Positions 1 to 8,859 of a DNA stretch of 64,000 nt are shown here, piece by piece. The notes under the pieces are model-generated. The model had not been told where the DNA came from and did not search any database. It saw only the letters and a list, made by a program, of their open reading frames with translations. Both the position numbers and the translations under genes were made by a program. Position 1 is the first letter of the stretch; each line of letters opens with the position of its first letter. The stretch covers positions 6,751,501 through 6,815,500 of the forward strand of contig NZ_CP047146.1 of NCBI RefSeq assembly GCF_009834125.1. The letters run 5' to 3'. Source of the DNA: Streptomyces sp. GS7 (lineage in GTDB: Bacteria; Actinomycetota; Actinomycetes; Streptomycetales; Streptomycetaceae).

Positions 1-849
1 GCCGCCATCGCCGAGGAGTTCACCACCTACGCGGCGTCGCTGGGCGTCCCGGAGATCACCGCCATCCCGATCTCCGCACTGGCCGGCGACAACGTCGTGA
101 CGCCGTCGGCCAACATGGACTGGTACGGCGGCCCCACCGTGCTGGAGCACCTGGAGACCGTGCCGGTCGGCGCCGACCCGTCGGACGACCCGGCCCGCTT
201 CCCGGTCCAGTACGTCATCCGCCCGCAGACCGCCGAACACCCCGACTACCGCGGCTACGCGGGCCAGATCGCCTCCGGCGTGCTGCGCGTCGGCGACGCC
301 GTCACCGTGCTGCCCTCGGGCCGGACGAGCACCGTCGAGGGCATCGACGCGCTCGGCCAGGCCGTGGACACCGCCTGGGCGCCGCAGTCGGTGACCGTCC
401 GGCTGACCGACGACCTGGACATCTCGCGCGGCGACCTGATCGCCCCGACCGCGGCGGCCCCGTCGGTCTCGCAGGACGTCGAGGCCACCGTCTGCCATGT
501 CGCCGACCGGCCGCTGACCGTCGGCCAGCGGGTGCTGCTCAAGCACACCACCCGCACGGTCAAGGCGATCGTCAAGGAGATCCCGTCCCGGCTCACCCTC
601 GACGACCTCTCCCAGCACCCGGCCCCCGGCGAACTCGCCGCCAACGACATCGGGCGGATCGTGGTGCGCACCGCCGAGCCGCTGGCGCTGGACGCCTACG
701 CCGACTCCCGGCGCACCGGCTCCTTCCTGCTGATCGACCCGGCGGACGGTACGACGCTGACCGCCGGCATGGCCGGCACCGCCTTCGCGGAGGCGGGCGC
801 GCAGACCGCACCGGCCGCCGCGGCGGACGACGAGGGGTGGGACTTCTGA
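1..849 (+). CDS. cysN: Sulfate adenylyltransferase subunit 1 (CysN), 3' part
   Basis: C-terminal part of the GTPase subunit of ATP sulfurylase, which with CysD activates sulfate to APS in the cytoplasm. The frame is open from base 1, so the start and the GTP-binding P-loop lie outside the window. The visible part begins at the end of the G domain (the AAIAEEF and ITAIPISALAGDNVV stretches) and continues through the two EF-Tu-like beta-barrel domains (QYVIRPQ, then a barrel with VLLKHTTRTVKA). It ends in an Ala-rich tail with stop TGA at 847-849. The sulfonate importer genes follow on the same strand, as in Streptomyces sulfate-assimilation operons. Family assignment is firm. Confidence 0.95.
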   Translation, partial: AAIAEEFTTYAASLGVPEITAIPISALAGDNVVTPSANMDWYGGPTVLEHLETVPVGADPSDDPARFPVQYVIRPQTAEHPDYRGYAGQIASGVLRVGDAVTVLPSGRTSTVEGIDALGQAVDTAWAPQSVTVRLTDDLDISRGDLIAPTAAAPSVSQDVEATVCHVADRPLTVGQRVLLKHTTRTVKAIVKEIPSRLTLDDLSQHPAPGELAANDIGRIVVRTAEPLALDAYADSRRTGSFLLIDPADGTTLTAGMAGTAFAEAGAQTAPAAAADDEGWDF

Positions 850-1063
850 CCATGCTCCAGGACATCTTCTCGACCTTCGCGAAGGAAGGCGGCCGCGTAG
901 GCAGCGGCGCCCTCGGAAGCGGACAGGGCGGAGTCGGCCGATGTGCGTGCTGACGATGCTCCACTCCGCATCCCCCACACCTCCCTTCCGAAGATCCACC
1001 GTCTCGCCGGGCGCGCCTTAGAGGGGCGCACACCGCCCCGGCCCTCCGAGAGGAACGCCTCCC

Positions 1064-2173
1064 GTGACTGCCGTTCGACGCCGCCTGCTGGCGGCCACCG
1101 CCACCGTCCCGCTCCTCGTAGGCGCGCTGGGCGCCTGCGGCTACGGCTCCCAGGCCCCGAAGGACACCGCCGCCACCATCGCCCCCAAGGGCCCCAAGGT
1201 GGACGGACTGGACCAGGTCAAGATCGGCTTCTTCGGCAACACCACCCACGCCACCCCGCTGATCGGCCTCCAGACGGGCCAGTTCCAAAAGGCGCTGGGC
1301 GGCACGGCGATCAAGTCCGCGGTCTTCAACGCGGGCCCGGCCGAGATCGAGGCGCTCAACTCCGGCGCCATCGACATCGGCTGGATCGGCCCCTCCCCCG
1401 CGATCAACGGCTACGTCACGTCGCACGGCAAGAGCCTGAGGATCATCGCCGGTTCGGCCTCCGGCGGCGTCTCGCTGATCGTCAACCCCAAGAAGATCAA
1501 GAGCCTGGACGATCTCAAGGGCAAGACGATCGCCACCCCGCAGCTGGGCAACACCCAGGACGTCGCACTGCTCAACTTCCTCGCCCAGAAGGGCTACAAG
1601 GTCGACGCCACCAGCGGCAAGGGCGACGTCACCGTCCAGCGCATCGACAACAAGGTGACCCCGACCGCGTTCACACAGGGCACCATCGACGCCGCCTGGG
1701 TCCCCGAGCCCACCGCGTCCAAGCTCGTCGCCGCGGGCGGCAAGTCGCTGCTGGACGAGAAGAAGCTGTGGAAGGACGGGAAGTTCGTCATCACGAACGT
1801 GATCGTCTCGCAGAAGTTCCTCAAGGAGCACCCGAAGGCCGTCGAGGCGGTGCTGCGCGGCTCGGTGGCCACCAACACCTGGATCCGGTCCCACCCCGAC
1901 GAGGCGGTCAAGGCACTCAACGCCAGGCTCGCCGACCCGCAGATCTCCGGCAAGGCGCTGCCCAACGACGTCATCGACCCCGCGTTCCAGAACGTCGACG
2001 TCACCGACGACCCGCTGGCCGCCACCCTCCAGGAAGAGGCGGACCACGCCGTCCAGGCGGGCCTGCTGAAGAAGCCCGACCTCAAGGGCATCTACGACCT
2101 CACCCTGCTGAACAAAGTGCTCAAGGCCGAGGGGAAGCCGCCGGTCGACGACGCCGGCCTCGGCAGCAACTGA
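1064..2173 (+). CDS. ssuA: Aliphatic sulfonate ABC transporter substrate-binding lipoprotein
   Basis: Extracytoplasmic lipoprotein that captures sulfonates for import as a sulfur source. The 369-residue product has a basic N-terminus (MTAVRRR), a hydrophobic segment and the lipobox LGAC at about residues 22-25, followed by an NMT1/SsuA-type periplasmic-binding fold (VKIGFFGNTTHATPL, LNSGAIDIGWIGPSPAINGY, DAAWVPEPTASKL). The GTG start at 1064 is chosen because the signal sequence begins there and a GAGAGGAA site precedes it. Genes for the ATPase and permease follow within 40 bp. Substrate specificity is inferred from the family and from the cysN neighbourhood; taurine or another organosulfur ligand is possible. 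Confidence 0.9.
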   Translation: MTAVRRRLLAATATVPLLVGALGACGYGSQAPKDTAATIAPKGPKVDGLDQVKIGFFGNTTHATPLIGLQTGQFQKALGGTAIKSAVFNAGPAEIEALNSGAIDIGWIGPSPAINGYVTSHGKSLRIIAGSASGGVSLIVNPKKIKSLDDLKGKTIATPQLGNTQDVALLNFLAQKGYKVDATSGKGDVTVQRIDNKVTPTAFTQGTIDAAWVPEPTASKLVAAGGKSLLDEKKLWKDGKFVITNVIVSQKFLKEHPKAVEAVLRGSVATNTWIRSHPDEAVKALNARLADPQISGKALPNDVIDPAFQNVDVTDDPLAATLQEEADHAVQAGLLKKPDLKGIYDLTLLNKVLKAEGKPPVDDAGLGSN

Positions 2174-2213
2174 CCCCCGCCCCGGCACCGCAGTCCCCCA
2201 GGAGGTGACACCG

Positions 2214-3014
2214 ATGACGACCAGCACGCTCACCAAGCCCGCCGCGGCGGACACCGGATCCACCGGTCCGTACGCCGCTCGCATCCACCACGTCTCGAAG
2301 TCGTTCGGCCGCCCCGGCGCGCAACAGCACGTACTGGACGACATCAGCATCGACGTCGCCCCCGGCGAATTCGTCTGCCTCCTGGGGGCCTCGGGCTGCG
2401 GCAAGTCCACCCTCCTCGGCCTCGTGGCGGGTCTGGACAAGCCGTCCGCCGGCAGCATCGAGACGCCCGGCGGCCGGCCCGCGCTGATGTTCCAGGAGCA
2501 CGCGCTGTTCCCGTGGCTCACCGCGGGCCGCAACATCGAACTCGCGCTGCGGCTGCGCGGGGTGCCGCGCGCCGAGCGGCGCACCGAGGCCGAGCGGCTG
2601 CTGGAACTCGTACGGCTCAAGGGCGCGTACGGCAAGCGGGTCCACGAGCTGTCGGGCGGCATGCGCCAGCGCGTCGCGATGGCCCGGGCGCTCGCCCAGG
2701 ACAGCCAACTGCTCCTGATGGACGAGCCGTTCGCCGCGCTCGACGCCATCACCCGCGACGTACTGCACGACGAGCTGACCCGGATCTGGCAGGAGACGAA
2801 CCTGTCGGTCCTCTTCGTCACCCACAACGTCCGCGAGGCCGTACGGCTCGCCGAGCGGGTCGTGCTGCTGTCCTCCCGCCCCGGCCGGGTCGCCCGCGAG
2901 TGGCAGGTGGACATCCCGCAGCCGCGCCGCATCGAGGACTCCGCGGTCGCCGACCTTTCCATCGAGATCACCGAACAGCTCCGTGGGGAGATCCGCCGCC
3001 ATGGCCAGCACTGA
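2214..3014 (+). CDS. ssuB: Sulfonate ABC transporter ATP-binding protein
   Basis: Cytoplasmic ATPase of the SsuABC importer, 266 residues. Walker A is GASGCGKST at about residues 58-66; the Q-loop lies at MFQEHALFPW, the signature at LSGGMRQR, Walker B at LLLMDEPF and the switch His at VTHN. I chose ATG 2214 over GTG 2205 because AGGAGG at 2200-2205 sits 8 bases before it, and the upstream GTG overlaps that site. The end overlaps the permease start by 14 bp, indicating translational coupling. Confidence 0.92.
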   Translation: MTTSTLTKPAAADTGSTGPYAARIHHVSKSFGRPGAQQHVLDDISIDVAPGEFVCLLGASGCGKSTLLGLVAGLDKPSAGSIETPGGRPALMFQEHALFPWLTAGRNIELALRLRGVPRAERRTEAERLLELVRLKGAYGKRVHELSGGMRQRVAMARALAQDSQLLLMDEPFAALDAITRDVLHDELTRIWQETNLSVLFVTHNVREAVRLAERVVLLSSRPGRVAREWQVDIPQPRRIEDSAVADLSIEITEQLRGEIRRHGQH

Positions 3015-4071
3015 GACCACCAGCCAGTCCGCCGCCGGAGCACCCGGAGACGACTCCGCCGGTCCATCGGCCGGCGCGCCCACCGACCGCACCACGGACG
3101 GCGCCACCGGCGCGCCGCCCGATTCCGCCGCGCACACACCGGCCACGGCGCCCCCCGCGGCACCAGCCGACGCGTCCACCACCGACGCACCCGACCCCCA
3201 AACCGGTTCCGCCGCCGGCGACCTCGCCGGTCTGGAGGCCGGGCTCGACGCCCTGGACTCCGCGGTCGTCTCACGCCAACCGTGGCTGCGCACCGCCGTC
3301 TCAAAAGCGTTCCCTCCCCTCGTCGCCGTGCTGATCGTGCTCGCGCTGTGGCAACTCGCCTACCACTTCCAGCTCAAACCGCACTACCTCCTCCCAAGCC
3401 CGCTCGACGTCTACCGCTCACTGCAGCAGAAGTGGCTCGAAGGCACCCTGCTCAACTTCGTGTGGACCAGCGTCTCCCGCGGCGCCCTCGGCTTCGTCGC
3501 CTCGGTCGCCATCGGAACGCCGCTCGGGCTGATCGTCGCCCGGGTCAAGCCCGTACGCGCCGCGATCGGACCGATCCTGAGCGGCCTGCAGTCCCTCCCG
3601 TCAGTGGCCTGGGTCCCAGCCGCGATCATCTGGTTCGGACTGAGCGACGCCACCATCTACGCGGTGGTGCTGCTCGGCGCCGTCCCCTCCATCGCCAACG
3701 GCCTGGTGTCCGGAGTCGACCAGATCCCCCCTCTCTACCTGCGCGCCGGCCGCACCATCGGCGCGACGGGCCTCACCGGCGTCCGTCATGTGCTGCTGCC
3801 GGCCGCGCTGCCCGGCTACCTCGCCGGCCTGAAGCAAGGATGGGCGTTCTCCTGGCGCTCCCTGATGGCCGCCGAACTCATCGTCAACGCCCCCGACCTG
3901 GGCACCGGCCTGGGCCAACTCCTCGAACAGGGCCGCGAACTCCAGGACATGTCCTGGGTACTGGCCGCGATCCTGCTGATCCTCATCGTCGGCATCGGCA
4001 TCGAACTGCTCATCTTCGCCCCGATCGAGCGCCGGGTGCTGCGCAGCCGCGGACTCCTCGTCAAGAGCTGA
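3001..4071 (+). CDS. ssuC: Sulfonate ABC transporter permease
   Basis: Integral membrane permease of the SsuABC importer, 356 residues. An unusually long Ala/Pro/Thr-rich N-terminal tail of about 95 residues precedes the first membrane segment (FPPLVAVLIVLALWQLAYHF). The BPD_transp_1 domain follows, with the coupling motif around residues 245-275 (YLRAGRTIGATGLTGVRHVLLPAALPG is split across the EAA loop region). ATG 3001 lies within ssuB and is preceded by GGGGAGA. The tail is of low complexity and probably cytosolic. Family assignment is firm. Confidence 0.92.
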   Translation: MASTETTSQSAAGAPGDDSAGPSAGAPTDRTTDGATGAPPDSAAHTPATAPPAAPADASTTDAPDPQTGSAAGDLAGLEAGLDALDSAVVSRQPWLRTAVSKAFPPLVAVLIVLALWQLAYHFQLKPHYLLPSPLDVYRSLQQKWLEGTLLNFVWTSVSRGALGFVASVAIGTPLGLIVARVKPVRAAIGPILSGLQSLPSVAWVPAAIIWFGLSDATIYAVVLLGAVPSIANGLVSGVDQIPPLYLRAGRTIGATGLTGVRHVLLPAALPGYLAGLKQGWAFSWRSLMAAELIVNAPDLGTGLGQLLEQGRELQDMSWVLAAILLILIVGIGIELLIFAPIERRVLRSRGLLVKS

Positions 4072-4075
4072 CACC

Positions 4076-4846
4076 ATGAACCAGCGCCCCACTCTCCTCG
4101 TCATCGCCCACGGCAGCCGCGACCCGCGGCACGCCGCGACCGTCACCGCGCTCCGCGCGCGGGTCCGGAAGCTGCGCCCGGGACTGCGCGTCGAGGTCGG
4201 CTACCTCGACTTCAACGCGCCCCGGGTGCCCCGTGTGCTGGAGCGCCTCTCGGCCGAGGGAGTACGGAACGTGGTGGCGCTGCCGCTCCTCCTCACCCGC
4301 GCCTTTCACGCGAAGTCCGACATCCCCGCGGTACTGCGCGAAGCCACCGCACGACTGCCCCGGCTCACCGTCCACCAGGCCGATGTCCTCGGCCCCTCAC
4401 CCCTCCTGACCGGCGCCCTGGAACGCCGACTGGAAGAAGCCGGGCTGCGGCCCGGCGACCACCGCACGACCGGGATCGTCCTGGCCTCGGCGGGCTCCTC
4501 AGACCCGGAGGCGATCGCAGCGATCGCTCAAACCGCGCGGGAGTGGCAGCGCACCGCCCAATGGTGCGCCGTGCGACCTGCGTTCGCCTCCGCATCCCTT
4601 CCCCGCACGGCCGACGCCGTACGAGCCCTACGAGCCGAAGGCATCCAGCGAGTGGCCGTCGCCCCGTACGTCATCGCACCCGGCTTCCTCCCGGACCGCA
4701 TCGCCGCCGGCGCCCGCGAAGCCCGCGCCGACATCCTCGCCCCAGTCCTCGGCCCCGCCCCCGAACTGGCCCGGCTGCTCCTGCACCGCTACGACCAAGC
4801 CGTCCGCGCGGGCGCCCGGGGCGACCTGACGGCGCTCGCGGCCTGA
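4076..4846 (+). CDS. Sirohydrochlorin chelatase (CbiX/SirB family)
   Basis: Class II chelatase that inserts a metal, probably iron for siroheme given the sulfur-assimilation operon, into sirohydrochlorin. The 256-residue product has the N-terminal active-site motif AHGSRDPRH and the second half-domain typical of the long two-repeat CbiX form (LASAGSSDPEAIAAIAQ, VAVAPYVIAPGFLPDRI). ATG 4076 is 4 bp after the ssuC stop. Bases 4251-4818 are repeated almost exactly near 60 kb, so this gene marks the left edge of the inserted region. Cobalt instead of iron cannot be excluded. Confidence 0.88.
   Translation: MNQRPTLLVIAHGSRDPRHAATVTALRARVRKLRPGLRVEVGYLDFNAPRVPRVLERLSAEGVRNVVALPLLLTRAFHAKSDIPAVLREATARLPRLTVHQADVLGPSPLLTGALERRLEEAGLRPGDHRTTGIVLASAGSSDPEAIAAIAQTAREWQRTAQWCAVRPAFASASLPRTADAVRALRAEGIQRVAVAPYVIAPGFLPDRIAAGAREARADILAPVLGPAPELARLLLHRYDQAVRAGARGDLTALAA
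4251..4818 (+). repeat. Long direct repeat, left copy (within the chelatase gene)
   Basis: By hand alignment, 568 bases here match 59934-60501 with a constant offset of 55,683 and no gaps. I counted about 13 mismatches (roughly 98% identity). Seven of these fall in the first 110 bases, and the following 290 or so bases carry only one. Identity stops abruptly on both sides. The pair brackets the whole accessory region. Confidence 0.93.
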
Positions 4847-5094
4847 CCGGCGACCGGCCTGACCAGCCCGGCCGGCACGGCCTCGGTGGCCCGACCCGTC
4901 CGGACCGGGCCACCCACAGCCCCACCGGCATAGCGCTAGCTACGTGGCCCTGAAGAAGTCTGGATCGGTGTTGGGTTGACCTCTGGGGAGAGCTGTTGAG
5001 GGCTGCCCCTTGACCGCGACAGTGGAGGCGGGTCGTTGTAGCCGGGGGTGGGGCGATGTTACGTGTCCCGGGAGTTCAAGACCCGTGGTGAGAG

Positions 5095-5368
5095 GTGCTG
5101 CCGGAGCAAGCGCGGCAGCTGCCTGCCGAGTTGGCCAGGATCGATGCATATCTGGACGACGAGCGGTTCATTGCCCGGTGGCGCGGGATATTCGCCGAGC
5201 GGCTGGTGCGGCCGTCGATCCCGCTTGAGACGCTGCTGCGGCTGCTGTATCTCAAACACCGCTACCAGCTCGGGTACGAGACGCTGTGCCGGGAGGTCGC
5301 CGACTCGTTGAGCTGGCCGCGGTTTTGCGGGATCCCGCTGACGTCCCCGGTGCCGCACCCGACCACAC
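5095..5368 (+). pseudogene. Transposase N-terminal fragment (IS1182/ISNCY-like)
   Basis: About 90 codons encode the N-terminal region of a transposase with a DUF772-like helical domain (ARIDAYLDDERF, ETLLRLLYLKHRYQLGYETL, VADSLSWPRFCGIPL, ending at PHPTT). The catalytic DDE domain is missing: homology stops near 5368 and the frame runs on into unrelated sequence. The 150 bases upstream are non-coding and probably contain the IS left end. The fragment sits directly inside the left edge of the proposed island. Confidence 0.7.
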
Positions 5369-5385
5369 GCCGCGCCCCCTCCCCC

Positions 5386-5757
5386 TCAAGCGCCACGAGC
5401 CCACTCCCCGAGCTGGGTGAGCATCGCCTTCGTCAGCGAGTACGGGCTCGTGCCCAGGTCCGGCCTGGCCAGTACCGCACGCTCCAACTCCTCGGCATCG
5501 ATGGCCGCGAGGAACTCGGCAGCCGTTGGCTCTACGACAACCGGGCTGGCGATAGCCACTCGGGCGAGCCCCTCGAACTCAACGGCGTCGCCGTTCTCCA
5601 CGTGCAGAACGACGTGCGGAGGCTCGCCCTCCTGGTGGCTGATCGTGTAACCGCTCAGGCTCCCGGGATCCAACCGTTTCCCTTCGATCTCGATGGCTGC
5701 CCGCGGGCCCCGAGCGGTGATGCGCACACCGTGTGCCTTCTCGTCGTGGTGATCCAT
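5386..5757 (-). CDS. Hypothetical protein
   Basis: A 123-residue soluble protein that I do not recognise. It begins MDHHDEKAHGVRITARG, has a beta-strand-rich middle (SGYTISHQEGEPPHVVLHVEN) and ends in helices (AEFLAAIDAEELERAVL, LTKAMLTQLGEWARGA). No strong ribosome site precedes ATG 5757. It is wedged between a transposase fragment and a decayed phage-type gene, so it may be a passenger or a remnant. Confidence 0.5.
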   Translation of the reverse strand: MDHHDEKAHGVRITARGPRAAIEIEGKRLDPGSLSGYTISHQEGEPPHVVLHVENGDAVEFEGLARVAIASPVVVEPTAAEFLAAIDAEELERAVLARPDLGTSPYSLTKAMLTQLGEWARGA

Positions 5758-5857
5758 TCAGCCAACGGTAAGAGGGCTGTCGGACAGCGCGAGGCACTCC
5801 GCACTGCGGCGGTTCGACACAGAGCGCAGGCTCGTCACGTCAGCGTTCCCACTGGCA

Positions 5858-5973
5858 CTTTCCTGGCGACCAGGCGCCGGGACATCGGCCAAACAGGGCC
5901 CACGGTTTATGCAACTTGTGTGGCACCCTCGTGACACTTCGCATGGACCGAGTTCGCGATACACGAGGCGCAC
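5858..5973 (-). pseudogene. Decayed fragment of a phage-like (terminase-associated) gene
   Basis: In two reading frames the minus strand encodes a degraded version of the N-terminal region of the protein at 47950-48855. One frame gives LVYRELGP and the next gives RSVTRVPHKLHKPWALFG, corresponding to VYRDPGPARSVTKVARGLL and SRTLLGRW there. A frameshift separates the two parts. It is the most degraded of three copies in the window (the others are at 15545-15884 and 47950-48855). Confidence 0.6.
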
Positions 5974-6060
5974 CTCGCGCGCGTAGTCGCTGCCGTAGAC
6001 CAGTGTCCCTGTTACCGGTTGGCACGGTGTCCGGCTGCCAGATAGCGGGGCGCAGCCGGG

Positions 6061-7404
6061 TCACTCGCCTTGCAGGCTGCCCAGGTAGCGGGTGCGTTGG
6101 CGGCCGATCAGCAGCAGGCCGATGATCGGCCCGAGCGCGGCGGTCGCCAGGCAGGTGCCCAGGGCCGTGCTGTTCCCGTAGCCGATGCCTGCCGCGATGA
6201 GGCAGACGGACAGGAAAGCGAATCCGAAGGCGATGACGCCCGGCTTGTGGATGTGTGGCTGCCACAGGATGTACGGGCCCACCGCGCGGGCCGGTTTCGG
6301 GCTGGGGAGCGGATGGGTGACGGGTTCGCCAAGAGGTGCGCCCGCATTCGCGTCAGGGGGCGGTCCGTCGGGTGTCGCGCCCAGTGCGTACCGGCCGTCA
6401 TCGAGGACGAGCACGGCGGGTTCCGTCCATCCCAACTGTCCGTTGGGCCGCGGCGTCCAGTACAGCCAGCCCTGGAGGCCATCCAGCGCCTCGGCGAGCG
6501 GTACGGGGTCGAGACAGCGGTCGAGGAACAGATCCCGGCTTCCGCCGTCTGGCGAGGTCAGGCGCAGCGAGGGGGAAAGCTGACGGCGGCGGGTGGGTTT
6601 GCCGGTGCGCCCGGGGTAGGGGAAGTGGAAGCCCGCGGCGGGGCCGGCGATACGTACCCGCAGCATGTGGGAGCGTCCTGCGGCGAGGTCGGCGTTGAGG
6701 TGGCGTAGGGAGGTGCCCTCCCGCAGGTCGAGCGCGGCGAGTGCCGCGGTGAAGCAGCCCCACAGTGCCAGAAGCACGGCCTCGTACGCGGAGACGCGGC
6801 CGTTGAGGAGCGAATGCAGCTCGTCGTGGCTCGGGCTCAGAATGGCGCCGGGCGTCGCGCCAGTGGAGGAGTGCAGAGCCCAGACCCTGTCGCCTTTCTT
6901 GAGTGGGTGGCTAGTGGTGACGCTCTCCGTCGTCAGGTGTGTGCCCCGCCGCCCGTCCGGAAGGGCCACGGAGACCGTGGAGGTGTACTCGGTGAAGTTC
7001 CGCGACTGGTTGTGGCTGGTGGAATGGATCTCCTGGACGGTGACGCAGGACAGGACCGGTCCACCGTGGACAATCGCAGCCAGTTCGGGGGTGGTTGCTG
7101 CCGCCGAAGTCATCAGCAGGAGCAGCGGCATGGCCAGGATCGTGAGCGCGAGGGCGACCAGGCCACCGCGCCGTCCCGGCCACCACCGCGCGTGCCCGGC
7201 CCGTTTCTCCGGACGGGCCCCGGTCGGCCGCCGCGCCACGCGCCACCACGCCACGGTGGCCCCGCCGGAGACCGCCAAGCAGGCCAGCAGGTCCCAGCGC
7301 GGATAGGGCGCCACCTTCCGCACCAGCAGACACACCACAAACGCGGCGACGCCCGCCCAGGACACTGCCGAGGCGGACGACGCCACGCGACCCCGTTCCT
7401 TCAC
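6061..7404 (-). CDS. Membrane protein of a WXG100-type operon
   Basis: A 447-residue integral membrane protein of unknown function. Two hydrophobic segments lie near the N-terminus (SWAGVAAFVVCLLVRKV, LLACLAVSGGATVAWW), a third at LVALALTILAMPLLLLM, one in the middle (AYEAVLLALWGCFTAALAAL) and two at the C-terminus (VIAFGFAFLSVCLIAAGIGY, LATAALGPIIGLLLIG). The extracytoplasmic loop after the third segment contains a DUF3592-like pattern (VSVALPDGRRGTHLTTESV, KKGDRVWALHSSTGATPG). GTG 7404 overlaps the stop of the upstream WXG-type gene (GTGA), so it is the last gene of that operon. It may be a partner or immunity factor of the WXG protein, by position only. Confidence 0.7.
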   Translation of the reverse strand: MKERGRVASSASAVSWAGVAAFVVCLLVRKVAPYPRWDLLACLAVSGGATVAWWRVARRPTGARPEKRAGHARWWPGRRGGLVALALTILAMPLLLLMTSAAATTPELAAIVHGGPVLSCVTVQEIHSTSHNQSRNFTEYTSTVSVALPDGRRGTHLTTESVTTSHPLKKGDRVWALHSSTGATPGAILSPSHDELHSLLNGRVSAYEAVLLALWGCFTAALAALDLREGTSLRHLNADLAAGRSHMLRVRIAGPAAGFHFPYPGRTGKPTRRRQLSPSLRLTSPDGGSRDLFLDRCLDPVPLAEALDGLQGWLYWTPRPNGQLGWTEPAVLVLDDGRYALGATPDGPPPDANAGAPLGEPVTHPLPSPKPARAVGPYILWQPHIHKPGVIAFGFAFLSVCLIAAGIGYGNSTALGTCLATAALGPIIGLLLIGRQRTRYLGSLQGE

Positions 7405-8462
7405 CCGAAAACGTCCCTCACGCTCTTCTTGCCCGGGTCGCCTGGCGCGACGTTCTTCTCTGATTCTTCCTTGGCGCCGGTCATCGCATCTTTGAGTGGC
7501 TGGCCGGCCACCCCACCGGCGCCGTAGATGCCGCCGTTGATGATGCCGTCGACCGGGAAGTGCGGCCCCTCGCGGCCGGGCGGGAGATGGGTGTTGGCGC
7601 CGTGTACGGCGGCGCCACCGGCGCCTCCTGTGATGCCGTTGATGATGATGTCCGCGGCGAACTCGTTGCCGCTGACGTCCGTTCCCAGAGCGGTCTTCGC
7701 GCCGTCGACGGCCATCCCGCCGACGATGTTGCCGACAGCTCCACCGCGGATAGCGCCCTTCATTCCGCCCAGTTTCCCGGCGACACCGAGGCCCGGGCCG
7801 GTACCGGCGACAGCGGAGAGTCCGCCCTGCCAGACCGCTTCGCCGAGGTTGGTGTCTTGTCCGGACAGGCCGTTGGCCATCACCGTGGACCCGGTGTTGC
7901 TGGCCCAGTTGACCAGAACGTTCTTCAGGAAACGGTGTTCCTTCGCCAGCCGGGAGACGGTTTTGAACGCCTCGCCGACCTTGCGCAAGATGGTGCCGAG
8001 AGTCTTGGCGAGTTTGGCGGCGCGGGCGGCGAGCTGGGCCGCGCGAGCGGCCCCCGCGGCTGCCGAGAAGCCCATGGTCAGAAAGGACATGCCGACCGAG
8101 ATTCCGATAGAGATGCCGATCTCCAGATAGATCTCGTGGATCTCGTGGTTGATCTCCTCGATGGCGTCCGCGGCCTCGTCGAGGCTTTTTGCCGCCTCCG
8201 GCAGCTGCGGCAAGCTTTTTTGCATCGCCGCGTCGAGGTTTCTCCAGTGCTCCGCGAAGGAATCCGCCGCCGGACCATGCCAGCCGGAATCCAGGGTCCG
8301 CTTCACCTCGTGGTCCAGGTCCCGGAACATGGTCTGGAGGTTTTCGTGGAGATCCCGCCAGCCCTTGGCTGCCGTACGCAGGGCGTCCGGATCACCGCCG
8401 GGGTTGATGATGTCCAGGCCGGCCTCGTAGACCTCTTCCGCCACCGACTCGTCACCGCTCAC
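7401..8462 (-). CDS. WXG100/ESX-type protein with glycine-rich C-terminal domain
   Basis: A 353-residue protein whose first 110 residues form a WXG100-like helical hairpin with the WHG turn (LDSGWHGPAADSFAEHW, about residues 57-73), the signature of type VII secretion substrates. A strongly hydrophobic segment follows (GISIGISVGMSFLTMGFSAA), then Ala-rich helices and a Gly-rich C-terminal half (GGMKGAIRGGAVGNIVGGM, GITGGAGGAAVHG) with a short charged tail. I recognise no enzymatic toxin domain. The GTG start overlaps the stop of the preceding gene. No ESX ATPase genes are in the window, so secretion would need a system elsewhere. Confidence 0.72.
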   Translation of the reverse strand: MSGDESVAEEVYEAGLDIINPGGDPDALRTAAKGWRDLHENLQTMFRDLDHEVKRTLDSGWHGPAADSFAEHWRNLDAAMQKSLPQLPEAAKSLDEAADAIEEINHEIHEIYLEIGISIGISVGMSFLTMGFSAAAGAARAAQLAARAAKLAKTLGTILRKVGEAFKTVSRLAKEHRFLKNVLVNWASNTGSTVMANGLSGQDTNLGEAVWQGGLSAVAGTGPGLGVAGKLGGMKGAIRGGAVGNIVGGMAVDGAKTALGTDVSGNEFAADIIINGITGGAGGAAVHGANTHLPPGREGPHFPVDGIINGGIYGAGGVAGQPLKDAMTGAKEESEKNVAPGDPGKKSVRDVFG

Positions 8463-8788
8463 GCCTGACGCCCCCGGTCAAAGCCGGCCGCCAGAGACTC
8501 ATCCGACGCTGTGGCGTTCTGCTGGACCGTGCGCAGGCCCTGGCTGATGTGATCGAGGTGCTGCCGCAGAGCGTTCAGCGACTCCACCATGTCGGTGGAC
8601 ATCTCAATGTACGCGGAGGTTACTTCCTCGGATTCCGTGAGGACGCCGAATCCTTTGTCAATCACCTCGGCGTCGGTCTTCGCCCGGAACTCCTTTGTGT
8701 AGCTCTCCAAGTCCGACCCATGAGTATCGAAGCTTTTCGCTAACCCGGAGATGGCCGCGGCATCTACTAAGAACTCATCCTTAGACAG
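8459..8788 (-). CDS. Small ESX/WXG100-like protein, probable CTG start
   Basis: First gene of the WXG-type operon, about 109 residues, mostly helical and ESX-sized (SKDEFLVDAAAISGLAKSF, then EVIDKGFGVLTESEEVTSAY and MVESLNALRQHLDHISQGL). The earliest conventional start is a TTG that would give only 83 residues and has no ribosome site. The frame stays open upstream to a CTG at 8786-8788 preceded by GAGGAGTGAA, and the added 26 residues have the expected helical character. I therefore propose CTG initiation. The stop overlaps the next gene by four bases. Confidence 0.6.
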   Translation of the reverse strand: MSKDEFLVDAAAISGLAKSFDTHGSDLESYTKEFRAKTDAEVIDKGFGVLTESEEVTSAYIEMSTDMVESLNALRQHLDHISQGLRTVQQNATASDESLAAGFDRGRQA

Positions 8789-8859
8789 GATTCACTCCTC
8801 ACTGCTCACGAAACATACCTACGGCATATCAATCAAGATTTTCCGCAATTAATGAATTC

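Noticed and set aside
852..953. A 33-codon frame starting 2 bp after the cysN stop
   Set aside because: Gly-rich, no convincing ribosome site and no recognisable family; the overlap alone is not enough.
593..3304. A 903-codon minus-strand open frame across the sulfonate transporter genes
   Set aside because: Arg/Gly/Pro-rich shadow of well-supported plus-strand genes; no ribosome site and no domain.
4847..5094. A tRNA-type attachment site for the island
   Set aside because: No cloverleaf sequence is visible here; the repeated DNA is protein-coding chelatase sequence.
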